Origin: an uncultured Clostridia bacterium
GTDB taxonomy: Bacteria > Bacillota > Clostridia > Christensenellales > UBA1242
Assembly (NCBI GenBank): GCA_949949035.1
Contig: CATLHJ010000002.1
Span: forward strand, 1-64,000
Reading direction: 5' to 3'
DNA length: 64,000 nt
Position numbers and translations under genes: made by a program. The notes beneath the pieces are model-generated. The model was not told the DNA's origin and did no database searches. It saw nothing but the letters and a program-made list of their open reading frames with translations. Numbering within the stretch: position 1 is the first letter of the stretch; the number at the start of each line of letters is the position of its first letter. Shown here one piece after another: positions 36,165 to 46,600 of the stretch.

Positions 36165-36953
36165 CTATTCCAAACAGTAGCAGTTACCGATTTTGCTTTG
36201 TAACGCCACATCAATAAAAATATCTTGGCCTTCGCGGATGCCTTGGGTCAACAAAAATTGTTTAACCGTGTTGTAGGCTAAATTTGGGGTATTGTTCTTT
36301 TCGCTTAAATGCGCCAAAATTACTTGTGTGACTTGGTTCTGGTGTAGTTTAACAATTGCCCGCGCGCAGTCCAAATTGGATAAATGCCCACGGTTACCCA
36401 AGATGCGTCGCTTTAACCATTCGGGGTAGTTTGGGTTTTGGAGTAAGGTGGGAATGTCGTGGTTGGCTTCCAAAACCACAACTTGACAGGCGCCGAGGTA
36501 CGTCAACATGGTGGAGGTCATTTGTCCAATATCGGTGGCAATGCCGACCGTAGCGTTATGGCAAGTGAAAGTATATCCTAAACAAAAGCGACTGTCGTGG
36601 GGAACGGGGAAGTAGTTGACCAATATGTCGCCGATGGTTAAGTCGTCGGTAAACTCAATAAAATGGTGAAGCGGTATTTTTAACGCACTTTGTAAAATGC
36701 GGGTTACTTTTTGGTGACAATAAATAGGAGTGTCGTATTTAGTAATAAACTCGGCGACGCCTTTAATGTGGTCGCTGTGTTCGTGGGTAATTAAAATACC
36801 ATCAATACTGTTAGGGTCGATTTTAGCTTCCGCTAAAAGTTTATGGGTCAAGGACAACGGTAGCCCAATATCGACCAACAGGTTGGTTTGTTCACTACCG
36901 ATAAAAGTGATATTGCCCGCACTGCCACTACTTAACGTTTGTATTTTTAACAC
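36165..36953 (-). CDS. walJ: WalJ/YycJ-type metallo-beta-lactamase-fold hydrolase
   Basis: A 262-residue hydrolase with the start SSGSAGNITFIGSEQTNLLVD and metal motif LITHEHSDHIKGV (HxHxDH), followed by FPVPHDSRFCLGYTF, GIATDIGQMT, VLEANHDIPTL and ILAHLSEKNNTP. This order is that of WalJ (YycJ/VicX), a nuclease-like protein usually encoded with the WalKR two-component system, which coordinates cell division with DNA replication in Bacillota. WalKR is not adjacent here. It starts with GTG, with TATAAT exactly 6 bases upstream on the minus strand (36960-36965), so it is leaderless. The box overlaps the -10 of the divergent CAAX gene. Confidence 0.88.
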   Translation of the reverse strand: MLKIQTLSSGSAGNITFIGSEQTNLLVDIGLPLSLTHKLLAEAKIDPNSIDGILITHEHSDHIKGVAEFITKYDTPIYCHQKVTRILQSALKIPLHHFIEFTDDLTIGDILVNYFPVPHDSRFCLGYTFTCHNATVGIATDIGQMTSTMLTYLGACQVVVLEANHDIPTLLQNPNYPEWLKRRILGNRGHLSNLDCARAIVKLHQNQVTQVILAHLSEKNNTPNLAYNTVKQFLLTQGIREGQDIFIDVALQSKIGNCYCLE

Positions 36954-36988
36954 TTTGCCATTATACTAAAAAACGTGAGCAAAGTTAA
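36939..36988. promoter_or_regulatory. Bidirectional promoter with overlapping -10 boxes (walJ / CAAX protease)
   Basis: Plus strand: TTGTAT (36939-36944), spacer 17, TATACT (36962-36967), then 7 bases to GTG 36975. Minus strand: TTAACT (36983-36988), spacer 17, TATAAT (36960-36965), then 6 bases to GTG 36953. The -10 boxes overlap by four bases, so one 50-base element should drive two leaderless genes whose start codons are 22 bases apart. Confidence 0.78.
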
Positions 36989-37550
36989 GAGTATTTTCTT
37001 GACCACTGGCATTTGCCTTACCATTGCTTTTATTTGCTTGTTTGGGTACTTATATTTGCAAAACATGTGTGCCGAAATTTTTATCCGCGTGGGTTGGGAA
37101 ACGCGTAGCAACGTTGACCTTTTCCCGCATGGTTTTTGGTTGGCGTTTTTACTATATGCGGTATTACCACCGTTATACGAAGAATTAATTTTCCGTTGGG
37201 CGGTATGTAAGGGGTTGCAATGGGCAAAACTCAAGCCATGGTTGATCGTTGGTATCAGTGCCGTAATCTTTATGCTTTATCATTGGTCGTGGTCGCAGGT
37301 GGCTTACCAGTTACTCATGGGAATTTTCTTGGCGTGGATTTTTTTGAGAACTAATAATTTGTTGTGGACGATTTTAATTCATTTTATAAATAACGCTTTT
37401 GTGGTAACATATACATATTTTGCGGGCAGTGGCGATGCCGTATTCGCCTTGACGGCGGGGAACATTGCTTTAGCGATTGGTTCGGCCGTAGTTGCCACTG
37501 GTGCCGTGATCCTGCTGATTAAAAAAGGAATTCCTCATGCAACAAAGTAA
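36975..37550 (+). CDS. CPBP-family intramembrane protease (first of a tandem pair)
   Basis: A 191-residue membrane protein of the CAAX protease/bacteriocin-processing (CPBP) family. The glutamate motif YEELIFRWAVCKGL (EExxxR), the YHWSWSQ region and HFINNAFVV (HxxxN) mark the active site within the membrane helices. It starts with GTG, 7 bases after TATACT, so it is leaderless. The next gene overlaps it by 14 bases and encodes a second member of the family, so the two are probably made together. Their targets are unknown; relatives cleave membrane or exported peptides. Confidence 0.85.
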   Translation: MSKVKSIFLTTGICLTIAFICLFGYLYLQNMCAEIFIRVGWETRSNVDLFPHGFWLAFLLYAVLPPLYEELIFRWAVCKGLQWAKLKPWLIVGISAVIFMLYHWSWSQVAYQLLMGIFLAWIFLRTNNLLWTILIHFINNAFVVTYTYFAGSGDAVFALTAGNIALAIGSAVVATGAVILLIKKGIPHATK

Positions 37551-38616
37551 ACGCTATACCGTGACGATATTGGTTTATTTAACCGCGATGGTGCTATTGG
37601 TCCTGTTGCAAATTTTGGCATCCTTTGGTTGTTTTAACGGGTTGTCGGACGAGGCTTTAACTATCGTGTCCAGTATTTTGCCGCAGATTGTGATTATGTT
37701 TGGGGTACCATTGACCATGTTGTTAGTGGCGCAAAAAGTAAACCACGAACCGGTCAGCGTGCGGGCGATTACTAAACAAGTTGGTTGGCGAAAAATGTCG
37801 TTCAAAAACGTATTGCTGGTATTCTTGTTGGGCATCGGCTTGTACCTGTTAAATATTTTTGTCGCCAGTTTCTTTGGCATGTTTTTGCAGGCCGTTGGTT
37901 ACCAATATACCAGCAGTCCTAATGTGTTTACGGGGTGGGGTGGCTTGCTGTTAACTATTTTGTTAAGTGCGGTACTGCCCGCTTTGTGCGAAGAATTTTT
38001 ACACCGTGGAGTTTTGTTAAACGGGATGATTCCGCAGTTTGGTGTGCAACGTAGTATTATTTTGGTAAGTGTCTTATTCGGCTTAATGCATATGAACATT
38101 GGACAATTCTTTTACGCTACGGTGTTGGGTTGGTTCTTTTGTGTTACGGCGTTGGCGGCCCGTTCGTTATGGGCCAGTGTCATTGTTCACTTTGTGAACA
38201 ACGCGTTAGCCACTTATTTCAGTTACGCCGAAGAGTTGTCCTTGCCGGGTATGCAGGTATTGAATTTCTTGTTGAGTAATCCCTTGATTATGATTTTGAC
38301 TATCTTGGTAGTGGTGGTTGGTGTTGCCGAAATTTTACGTCATTTGGCCCGTGAAAATTTTGAACGTGATTTGGACGCTTACACGGTGCGCTACTTGGCT
38401 TCACAAAATACGTTTGATGCTAGTGACTTTGATCGGGTTAAGGACGTTTTACCGCGGGCCATCAAAAGTATGCCTACTTGGAAAGCAACCATGGCCTACA
38501 TTGATACTTTTGATACGCCCAAGCCGACGCAACCTTTGCCCAAAGCCTTGTTATGGTCGGTGTGCGTATTGGGAACGATAATTACCGTCTTATCGTTAGT
38601 TTGGGGAACTTGGTAA
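37537..38616 (+). CDS. CPBP-family intramembrane protease (second of a tandem pair)
   Basis: A 359-residue, multi-helix protein of the same family as its neighbour, with motifs LCEEFLHRGVLLNGM (EExxxR), LFGLMHMNIGQF (FxxxH) and HFVNNALATYF (HxxxN). After the protease domain it continues with a charged segment (ARENFERDLDAYTVRYLASQ) and a final membrane helix, making it longer than the first copy. A ribosome site (AGGA, 7 bases before the ATG) lies inside the upstream gene. Its stop overlaps the tadA start (TAATG). Confidence 0.87.
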   Translation: MQQSKRYTVTILVYLTAMVLLVLLQILASFGCFNGLSDEALTIVSSILPQIVIMFGVPLTMLLVAQKVNHEPVSVRAITKQVGWRKMSFKNVLLVFLLGIGLYLLNIFVASFFGMFLQAVGYQYTSSPNVFTGWGGLLLTILLSAVLPALCEEFLHRGVLLNGMIPQFGVQRSIILVSVLFGLMHMNIGQFFYATVLGWFFCVTALAARSLWASVIVHFVNNALATYFSYAEELSLPGMQVLNFLLSNPLIMILTILVVVVGVAEILRHLARENFERDLDAYTVRYLASQNTFDASDFDRVKDVLPRAIKSMPTWKATMAYIDTFDTPKPTQPLPKALLWSVCVLGTIITVLSLVWGTW

Positions 38617-39008
38617 TGGATTTTATGGCAATGGCAGTGGCGCAGGCCACTTTGGCGGCACGTAAGGGGGAAGTTCCCGTCGGTTGTGTTATCGTACGTA
38701 ATGGCAAAGTAATCGCCAAAGGTTATAACAAACGCGAACAACGTCGCAACAGCCTTTGGCACGCCGAGATGGTGGCGATTAATCGTGCCTGTCGTAAACT
38801 GCGGGCGTGGCGTTTGACTGATTGCGAAATGTACGTGACATTGGCGCCATGCCAAATGTGTATGGGGGCCATTGTGAACGCGCGGATTAAAACAGTCTAC
38901 GTTGGAGTTCCTTCAACCAGTGACCTAAATTGGCAAACGTCCGTGGTTATGCAGCCTAACGACGCCGCAAAAAATATTCTAGTGGCTTTTTTCCGGGATA
39001 AGCGTTAA
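38616..39008 (+). CDS. tadA: tRNA-specific adenosine deaminase
   Basis: Zinc deaminase that converts A34 of tRNA to inosine, widening decoding at the wobble position. The 130-residue sequence has the catalytic motif WHAEMVAI (HAE) and zinc ligands PCQMCMGAI, together with GEVPVGCVIV and ARIKTVYVG. All are typical of TadA. I use ATG 38616, which overlaps the stop of the CAAX gene. A longer frame upstream lies within that gene. A GGGGA site lies about 9 bases before the start. Confidence 0.93.
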   Translation: MDFMAMAVAQATLAARKGEVPVGCVIVRNGKVIAKGYNKREQRRNSLWHAEMVAINRACRKLRAWRLTDCEMYVTLAPCQMCMGAIVNARIKTVYVGVPSTSDLNWQTSVVMQPNDAAKNILVAFFRDKR

Positions 39009-39011
39009 ACT
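39006..39011 (+). promoter_or_regulatory. -10 box of the DUF4097-like gene
   Basis: TAAACT, 6 bases before the GTG at 39018, overlapping the tadA stop codon. The -35 region is poor, so read-through from tadA is also possible. Confidence 0.4.
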
Positions 39012-39017
39012 TATTTT

Positions 39018-40535
39018 GTGAAACAACAAGTAACGAATATTATTGCCACTTTAGGTTTTATTTTGTTGTTTGTGACTTTTGTGTTGGCGGTCTTGGTCGG
39101 CGTATTGTTTTTGGTACCCGATGCGACGATTGGCGATATGGTGGCGGTTAACGAACGTGATACCCAAATTGTGTATTGTGATGAAGCCTTAAAGACTGCG
39201 TTTGCGCGGGGTAATTTTATTATTGAAAGTGATAATTGCGCGGTTACCGTGCAAGTCAATGCTGCTGGGTACGTGGGAGAAAGTACCGTGGTGGTTAACG
39301 AAAGTGCTACCGGAATTGCTTTTAACAGCCGTAAGCGCACTTTGATTGAGTGGACGTCAACTTTGGTAGATAACATCCCTTATTGTAAAATTAAGGTCTT
39401 GGAACCATCGGGGATTGTGGTAAATAAAAAGCCAACCATGGTGTATTTGAATTTATCCAGTCAAACGGCTGAATATAATTTTATTTTACAAAACAATTAC
39501 AGTGATGTGACTTTCCGTTATGGTGATGACGTTGATCCGGAACGTGGACAGTTACACATCAACCGTTTAGTGGTACGTAGTGCCAGCAAGGTGACGATTC
39601 CGTCTTATGACACAATTACCATTGACGAAGTGGCCATTCCGGCTAACAATACTCAAATTACCTGTGGCGGTGTGGTTAATGGTAACGTGACGGTAACGGG
39701 CGCACGTAGTAGGTTAAATTTTAACAACACAATCAAAGGTAATGTTTTGCTTAACGGCGAAATGAACAAATTCCGTGCCACCAAAACTGGTGACATTATT
39801 TGGGGTGCCAACAATGGTAATTTAACGGTTAACGAATGTGAACAATTAAAAGTTGATACCACCGACGCCACTGTTAACGTCGGCACCATCAAGGGTGGGG
39901 TAACAATGAATACGGTTAATGGTTCGTTAACGGTTGGTGAAATTAGCCGTAATGGGTTAAATTTTACCGCTACGGCAAAGGCCAATGTCAGCGTTAGTGG
40001 TCGACTGGTCGGCAACGCGGTGGTTAACAATAGTGGAGTCGGCGAGATTAGTTTACTGAATGTGGTGGGTAATGTTGATATTGAAAGCAGTCGTGTTAAC
40101 GGGGGAAAGATCAATGTGGCCTTCGGTGAGGTGGGCGATTACTCCACCAAGATTCGTGGTTATGATGGTGATATTGTAGTAAAGAATATTTATGGCGATG
40201 TGGATATTCGTGTCCGCGATAATGGGGCGGGTGGCGCGGCGGGACGGGCCAAGATTACTACCTACTTTAACTATATTACCGCCAGTACTGATAATATTAT
40301 TGTGGCGGGGGCTTACGTTAATTCTACTGCGGGCATGGGTGACGTTGAGGTTTATTTACAAGCGGGTTGGAATAATTTCCGCTTGACCGTTAGTGATGCC
40401 CGCTCGGCGTGGGCGTTCGCGAATACCGATCATGCCAAGCAGTTGGAAAGAGGTACCAATTATATTTCGGGGGGTGCGATTGGTAGTACTGGCAACTTAA
40501 AAGTTGTTACCCCGGCTGATGTTCGCGTTTACTAA
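39018..40535 (+). CDS. Membrane-anchored beta-helix protein (DUF4097-like putative adhesin)
   Basis: A 505-residue protein with an N-terminal membrane helix (about residues 9-31). The large extracytoplasmic part is built of short repeating strands, such as NGNVTVTGARSRL, IKGNVLLNGEMN, VNGSLTVGEISRNGL and VVGNVDIESSRVNGG. That pattern of parallel beta-helix repeats resembles DUF4097-type putative adhesins. No cell-wall sorting motif is visible; it is held by the N-terminal helix. It lies between tadA and the giant surface gene, with a terminator over its own stop codon. It is probably a surface or wall-associated structural protein. Confidence 0.72.
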   Translation: MKQQVTNIIATLGFILLFVTFVLAVLVGVLFLVPDATIGDMVAVNERDTQIVYCDEALKTAFARGNFIIESDNCAVTVQVNAAGYVGESTVVVNESATGIAFNSRKRTLIEWTSTLVDNIPYCKIKVLEPSGIVVNKKPTMVYLNLSSQTAEYNFILQNNYSDVTFRYGDDVDPERGQLHINRLVVRSASKVTIPSYDTITIDEVAIPANNTQITCGGVVNGNVTVTGARSRLNFNNTIKGNVLLNGEMNKFRATKTGDIIWGANNGNLTVNECEQLKVDTTDATVNVGTIKGGVTMNTVNGSLTVGEISRNGLNFTATAKANVSVSGRLVGNAVVNNSGVGEISLLNVVGNVDIESSRVNGGKINVAFGEVGDYSTKIRGYDGDIVVKNIYGDVDIRVRDNGAGGAAGRAKITTYFNYITASTDNIIVAGAYVNSTAGMGDVEVYLQAGWNNFRLTVSDARSAWAFANTDHAKQLERGTNYISGGAIGSTGNLKVVTPADVRVY

Positions 40536-40550
40536 ACGCGGGCGTTTTTA
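40525..40550 (+). terminator. Terminator overlapping the stop of the DUF4097-like gene
   Basis: A self-complementary element (CGCGTTTACTAAACGCG, 40525-40541) is followed by GGCG and a T run to 40550. It contains the stop codon and separates this gene from the promoter of the giant gene. Confidence 0.7.
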
Positions 40551-40551
40551 A

Positions 40552-40580
40552 TTGACCACTGATGAAATAAAAAGTATAAT
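40552..40580 (+). promoter_or_regulatory. Strong promoter of the 6,736-residue surface gene
   Basis: TTGACC (40552-40557), a 17-base spacer and TATAAT (40575-40580), directly after the terminator T run. The start would be near 40587, leaving a leader of about 30 bases with a GGGGGG ribosome site (40607-40612). Confidence 0.85.
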
Positions 40581-40618
40581 TTATACATACTAGGTTGAAA
40601 AGGATTGGGGGGAACCAT

Positions 40619-43600
40619 TTGAACAAACGAAGAACACGGATTATTGCTCTGGTGATCATGAGTTTGCTCGCCGTCGTTGGGGCGGTAGGGGTGATTTTCG
40701 CGTTCAATAATTCGGAAACCCGACACGATGCATATGGCAGTATCGCGGTTTACGTTAATCAAACCGATATTGATTTGGCGATTGAAGTGGAGCGTGATGA
40801 TACCGATACCGGTTTGCGTTTGGTAGACACGCCATCACGATCGACAACCTTAACCATTACTGTCGGTGGTTTGCCAGATACTGCTGACCGCGGTGTCACT
40901 TTTAATTCCAGTTCTGCCAGTAGTGGAGTGGTATCGGTAACACCAACCAGTTTTGACCAAAAATCGGGTGTCAGCCGCTTCTTGATTACTGGACAAAATG
41001 GTGGGGCTCCGGTGACCTTATTGTTTACTACTCGTTCGGGTAACCAAACCATTGCGGTTAACGTCAAGGTGAATTTGACCGCCAAAGACTTCCGTTTGAC
41101 CAAGGGGGCGCATTTCGGTATTCGTCAAAATGGAACGGCCTTGGATTTTAATAAGACTAGTGCTTTGTCTAAACTGGATTTTTATGCTCATCCCGATGAT
41201 AAGAAACAAACCTATAAACCCAATAATTACCCATTGCAGTTCGCTTTGGCGGAAGATTATGCGGGCGTTACTTTGACGGATGGTGTTTTACAAGTTAACG
41301 AAGACTTCGTTTTTGATGATGGGGCGGAAGGCCGTGAAATTTACGTTTTGGCGCAATTACCGGCCATGGCTGAAGCGGTGGTCATTCCGGTTTATGTTTT
41401 CCGGCCGGCTGATACCATTACCGTCAGCAGTGATGCTTTCGTGCCAACGACCACTGACGATAATGTCTACGATTTAATTCTAAACCGTAGTGAACGAGCC
41501 AGTGCTAAATTCACTTTCGCTTTGCCAGAGAATCAAGGCGTACCCGAAAAAGACTACAATTTCTACGTTGTGCCACAAGATACCACTATGGTAGAAGTCA
41601 AGAAAGACGTTATGGCGGGTACCTATGAGTTATCGGCAATCCGTAACACTGGACGTACCGCGGTAACGGTTACGGCGTATCCGCGGGCGTACATGACGGT
41701 GGATGGACAACAACAGTATGTATGGTTTAATAACCAAGATACTGATGCTAACGTATTTATTACTCAGTCTGTTTATTTACGTGTTCGCAATGAGTTTATT
41801 GACCAGCAGGAAACTGGTGGTTTTGTTAACTATAAATTGCAATACAGTAAAGATCAATTATCGGCTTTCTATTACGAAGGCACGGGGGCAGGATTCACCG
41901 ACCAATTCACTTTGGATACTAAAAACAATCAGCCCATCACTTTTGATAACGATATTGAATTCCAATTAGTGGTAGAAAATCTTAACCACCAAAAAACTAT
42001 TTACGACCACGAGAGCGGTTTATTCTCAATTTTGAACTTATACGTGTATCGGAACGGACAATGGCAAGCCTTTGACCGCCAAAATTATACCGCTAATTAC
42101 CGTGAGCAGTTTGCAATCGCGTTAACGCGCACCACCGAAGCGGAAGATTTTTTAACACATGACGTGGCGCAAATGTGGTTGCGCGCTAAAAGTGTCAGTC
42201 CGTTGAGCACCAGTACTGCGGATACTTTGCGCTATGCCACCTGCGATGTGCCGTTGGCGGCTTATGGGGCGATTGATGATTTCCAAATTTCTAACTTGAC
42301 CACATTGGATGACGGTACCACTGGTGTGGCCTTGGTACATAAGCAAAATCACGATGAAGTCAGTGCCGTCAGTTTAGATGTTTATGGTATTGTGACCCAA
42401 AATGATGATTGGGGATATAGTGGTCATTGGCTTCCCAGTGCCATTACGACTAATAATAATTTACCGTTCACCGTTACTTATGTCGACCATTTAGACGGGG
42501 TGGCGAAACGTACCTATACCTTAACTTTACGTCATGGTGCTAATGTTCAATATTACAATTCTTACCCGTTCACCTTGACTTATCCCAACGGCGTTACCCG
42601 CACCATTTATATCAAAGTTTTCCCCACCGTAACCCAAGTAAATATGAATGTGGTTAGTGATAACCACGGTCAAATTTACCGTACCGTAAAAGATCCTAAT
42701 AATCGCGAATACATCAAAACCGTTTACGTAAAACAAGGTTCAACTTACCGCATTAACGTGACGACCGCCGATGTTAGCGTGGGGGCGTATGCTGAAATTA
42801 CCGAAAATGAACAAACGACACTGACCTTTGATGCCCGTAATCGCGCGGAAGGTATTTATCCGGTGACGGCTCACTTACACGCGTACAGCGACGATGTATA
42901 TACCAATCACCAACAAGACTTTGCTGTCAATTTTGTAGTAGTCAGCCCGGTCGGTAATGTGGCTGCACCATCAGCAATCACCTTGGCGGGCATTGGTCAG
43001 TCGTCCGAAGTTGTTGTTGCTCCGACCAGTGGTAGTGAAGAATACCTGTGCGTTGAACCGGTGTTGCAAGATCCCAATGTGGTTATCGAACGTTTAACGA
43101 CTACCCGTTTCCGATTAACCGCGCGTTATTTACCAGAAGAAAAAGTTGTTATTGGTTTCCGTGTTTACAAGCGGTATGCTTTCGGCAGTGACTTTGACGG
43201 CGATGGCGAAGAAGATGTTTTTGATATTCAATACACGGCGGGTAATTTGATCACTATTGAAGTGACTATTGCTACTAACGAACGCGTCAGTGGGGTTAAA
43301 ATCAATGGAGATGCGGTCTTAACCGAAAAAAACATTGGTCAATACGTAACGATTATTTCGGAGCCGCTGGCTCCAGTTACGCTTAACGCGATAACTTTGG
43401 GAACTGATACTAACCACCAAGGAATAGGGTTTGCCTTTGCTAAGTATCAAGACGGTAATTTTGATTTAACCAACCTGCTGGATGCGGACGCAGTACCGGT
43501 ACTCGACGGCGCAACGGTGGATGGCAACAGTGTGGTGATTACCCCCAAGGCGGGGAAGCGTAGTTTGGGACAATACGCGGTTGTCGCCTACGCTAAAGAC

Positions 43601-46600
43601 AGTTTGCATTTGGTGGCTATGGTCGACGGCGAAGCGGTGGTGGTGCCATACACTTACGAAGTTATTCCGTTATACATTGGTGAGGCCGATGAAATAGAAA
43701 AAATCATTGAAGAAATGAAAAATAACATTCCGCACGATGCCAATTCAGGACGTTTGAATAACTTGGGCGGGTACAACTGGGTGGTGGCTGCCGAAAATCC
43801 CTATGACGCAGTTTTATTTTACACGGATCCCCACACTCACGCCGAATACGCCAGCAACATTGAGGCAAACCGCTATTATTTGGATGATTTAGACACAGTT
43901 TTGGGAGAAAAGTGGGGCGATGCTTTAACCCAGAATGAATACGAACTAACAAAATACGTTGATAATGTTGTGACTGACTTAAACGCAATTGAATTGGCTT
44001 CCCGGCTGAACGCCGCCGAGGGTAGGATGTACTTGCAGGTTGGTGATTGCAGTGATGCCACCCGCGAAGTTTATTACCAATTAACCGTTGGTAATTTTAA
44101 CCTTCACTTTTATTTGGCACCGGGGGTAGAAAAATTTACCGTATCCATTGCTCAAGGGGGTAATGATGGTTCCGCCAGTATTATCGCCGAAAAAAATTTA
44201 ACTGACCAAGGTACGGCTGCTGACCAATATCGGGAAGCTATTAAAGTACAACGCGGTCGTCCTTTCCAACTGCAAGGTGATACCAATACTGGTGCAGATA
44301 CTTTGTGGCAAATTAGTAGTAATCCCGCAAGCACCAATAACTTGGGTGGCCCAGGTTATGCTGGTGGCAGTTACGAATTTACTCCGTGTATTGTTTTTCA
44401 CGACGCTAATGGTAACCCGCAGCAATTTAATTTAACTGCCTTACGGACTGTGGTTAAGGTTGGTATCACGGGCGGTGTGCAATATTTAAGCATGGCACAG
44501 TCGACCAATACGCTGGATGGTGCAACTTCGGCCGTTTATAACGCGACCGTGCGTACTGACGAGAACTGGCACACATCGTTATTGAATTACGTTTTAGATT
44601 ACGATGGGGTACGCTATCCGTTGTTCGTGAACGTTACCGATCAAGGTACGGTTACCGATGAAGTCCTAATGGAAGGCGGTAATGCGGCGTTTTATTTCAA
44701 ATTGATTCCTACGGTTGATGAGTATCCGATTAACTATTATTATACGCATTATTTGCGCCTAGAAGTAACCGTAATTCTAAAATCAGCAACCACTAACCCG
44801 TTTAGTAATGTTTCTGGCGCGCGCATTGTTTTACAAGAAAATCTGGTGGGTTCTAACTTGGAAGGCCGCAAAGTGGCGCGTGAAGTTTCCGCAGGTTTGA
44901 ACATTGTTAAGCAAGGTATTACTAACGTTACAATGTCACATTTTGCCAATATCAATGTTGATGCGACGACGGGTAATATTACGGTACCGAATTACCAAAG
45001 TGACACTAACGTTATTTATATCGACAACAGTGTGGTCGGTGGCCTGCTGACCGTGCATCCGTCACCTTATTATTTAGACGTCGACAGTATGTCAATCGAA
45101 TGCGTGAAACCAGTGGAAGTAACCTCGCAAATTGGTACTTCGTTAGATGGGGAAGCCGTGATGGGAACGGCACGCTATACGGTGGGCTTTGCCCAACTGG
45201 TTTACAACACGGACGAACAAGTTTACCAAAACTTTTTAAGCGGAACTTCGCCGAAAATGGTTTCGACATGGTCGAAAAAAGACGGTTACCAATGGAATGG
45301 GCGTTATTATTTCCGTACCTTTTTGCGTTGCGATGGGCAAGCCGATGCGATTATTCCTGACGGAGCGGAATTTAAGATTGCGGTTACTATTACCAGTGAA
45401 GGGTATAAAAAGATTACCGAGCAAATGAGTGTTTACGCCAAATACAAAGATGGCATTGTGGTTACGCCTGATGATAGTGGTACGTCCTACCCAATTAGCA
45501 CCATGATGCAAACCAATTACCAAGCCTTGGGAACGAGTGCGGTTTACGATATTGCTTTCCCAGAGGGGTACTTGCCCAATTATTTGGGTTACAGCGTTCA
45601 CGGTGATGGTAAAGATTACGTGACCGTGAAGGTTGATGCGGCGGCGAAAACGGTCAGTGTGCGTTTAGCGGGGGACAGTTCTTTAATCAATAAAACTATT
45701 GAAATTCGGTTCCCGTACCGGGCGGCGGGTGATTTTGTTAACCCGTATTTAAGCGTGGTGATTGTCCCAGTTTATTTTCAATTTACGGGCTTATCGGTGG
45801 CTAACCATATTGAAACACCAATTTTGCTGTTGGGCGACGAAACGATTGATGATTTGACTTACCGCGTAGTGGCTAATTATGACCCTGCCTTATCGGTAGT
45901 TAAATCGCGTTTGTCAGACTTTAATGGTGACTTACGCAGTTCGGGTTTGTTAAAATTTATCGACGAGCGGATTGGTGTACGCAGTGTGCAATTTAGTTAT
46001 TCTTATCTTGATGGTATTCCGGTAATCATGCGTGGTGGTGAGTTAGTTTACGAGCAAACCATTTATTACCAAACAACTGAACAACGTGAAGTTTTGGAAC
46101 GTACTACCTATTTAGCGATTGGGTGCGAAGATACCTTTGATTTCGAATTTGACCCCATTCGTAAATACAACTGGTACGTCAAGAATATGACCGGTGCTTC
46201 TACTGACTTATGGTCAGTAAATATGAGCCGTGATGGTTCGGGTATTTTCAGTGTGTCTTTAACCAATAATACTGCCCTGATTGGTAATACGTTGACTGTA
46301 GAAATAGCGTCAAATCGTGGCACCGATTTGTTGTTGCATGTGGTGCCAGTATATTTCACCTTTACGGGTTTCAAAACGCAAGATTATCCGGTTGATCCGC
46401 TAATTGCGTTGAGCCAACCGTTTGTGGTTACTTTGGCGGCGGACAACGTGGTAACCGCGGGTGGTATTGACGCCACCAAGGCGTTAAATAATTTTAACAG
46501 TGCTTTACTGCAGGCCCAAGAAGACGCCGATAAAGACATCATTAACTTTACCCGTGTCCCGAACGAAGACGGTATCTTGAATTTTAATTTCAGCGAAACC

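Noticed and set aside
36121-36165. Possible terminator for walJ formed by the AACGT/ACGTT palindrome near 36150
   Set aside because: The same bases form the -35 region of the Rho-like gene's promoter and the T run is not adjacent to a stable stem.
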